A stretch of 33,188 nt of DNA from Novosphingobium sp. (lineage in GTDB: Bacteria > Pseudomonadota > Alphaproteobacteria > Sphingomonadales > Sphingomonadaceae). The position numbers and the translations under genes are program-made. The stretch is taken from assembly GCA_020853995.1 (NCBI GenBank), contig JADYXV010000259.1, positions 1 through 33,188 of the forward strand, read 5' to 3'. The notes below the pieces were generated by a model. That model was not told the origin of the DNA. It saw nothing but the letters and a program-made list of their open reading frames with translations, and made no database searches. Shown piece after piece: positions 30,544 through 33,188 of the stretch (its first letter is position 1; every line of letters starts with the position of its first letter).

Positions 30544-30564
30544 TGATCGTTCTCCGATATGGTC

Positions 30565-30618
30565 AATATCGATATTCAATAAGTTCGATTCGTCTTATCG
30601 TCAATCAATAATATTGAT
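30565..30618 (-). promoter_or_regulatory. Two AT-rich palindromes upstream of the small ORF/DUF2975/XRE cassette; candidate operators
   Basis: AATATCGATATT (30565-30576) and ATCAATAATATTGAT (30604-30618); a CGATATGG direct repeat also flanks the region. Confidence 0.5.
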
Positions 30619-30675
30619 AAACGATATGGTGCCGATTTGAGGTGCGGTGCCGGCGCGGAAATTCGCAACGACGCT

Positions 30676-30704
30676 TTGACTTGAGCGGGGGTGAGGCCTA
30701 TACG
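30676..30704 (+). promoter_or_regulatory. Putative sigma-70-type promoter for rpoB
   Basis: TTGACT (30676-30681) - 17 bp - TATACG (30699-30704), about 225 bp upstream of the rpoB ATG. Confidence 0.65.
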
Positions 30705-30930
30705 CCGCCTCTGTCCTCGCTTCGAGCAAGGCCGTCCCATGCGCAGGGGAGGGCCACGGAAGGAAGCGGCCGGGCAATCCATCTGACGCAAAAGGCTGCG
30801 GGCCATAATCTCCGTTTTTTGGGTGATGGTGCGCTGTGCGGCCTTTTATCGTTTGGTGGCGCCACACGCTGCGCGTGGCAGATTTCCGCCGGTTTTCCGG
30901 CATAGTACTTGAAAGAGGCTCGTAACCTTC

Positions 30931-33188
<2,258 letters not shown>

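Overview
The window looks like alphaproteobacterial chromosome, probably a sphingomonad (Novosphingobium/Sphingomonas-like); this assignment is by protein feel only. It is mostly housekeeping sequence. In order: a partial nadD-like 3' end; rsfS, rlmH, an EnvC/M23 peptidase, ctpA, dsbB and coq7; a fabI-yihY-DnaJ operon on the minus strand; pdxH, a CDF transporter and PhzF; a serine-hydrolase lipoprotein; mnmA; sciP (DUF1153); an RND adaptor/permease pair with DUF445 and GNAT genes; a hybrid histidine kinase; groES-groEL with a clear CIRCE element; a MATE transporter; an orphan sensor kinase; rplJ-rplL; an XRE/DUF2975/small-ORF cassette; and the start of rpoB, which runs off the window end. No tRNA, rRNA, CRISPR array, transposase or integrase was recognised. 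I did not find a convincing new multi-gene system. The items most worth checking are: (1) rplJL transcribed divergently from rpoB with an autoregulation-like XRE/DUF2975/50-aa ORF cassette and AT-rich palindromes between them; (2) two copies of a dispersed long inverted repeat with arms GTTTCGCGCAGAG; (3) an uncharacterised ~110-aa ORF directly upstream of sciP; (4) overlapping HrcA/CIRCE and sigma-32-like signals at groESL; (5) several hairpins around rplJ, rplL and rpoB; and (6) two convergent gene pairs sharing a CTAG stop tetranucleotide.
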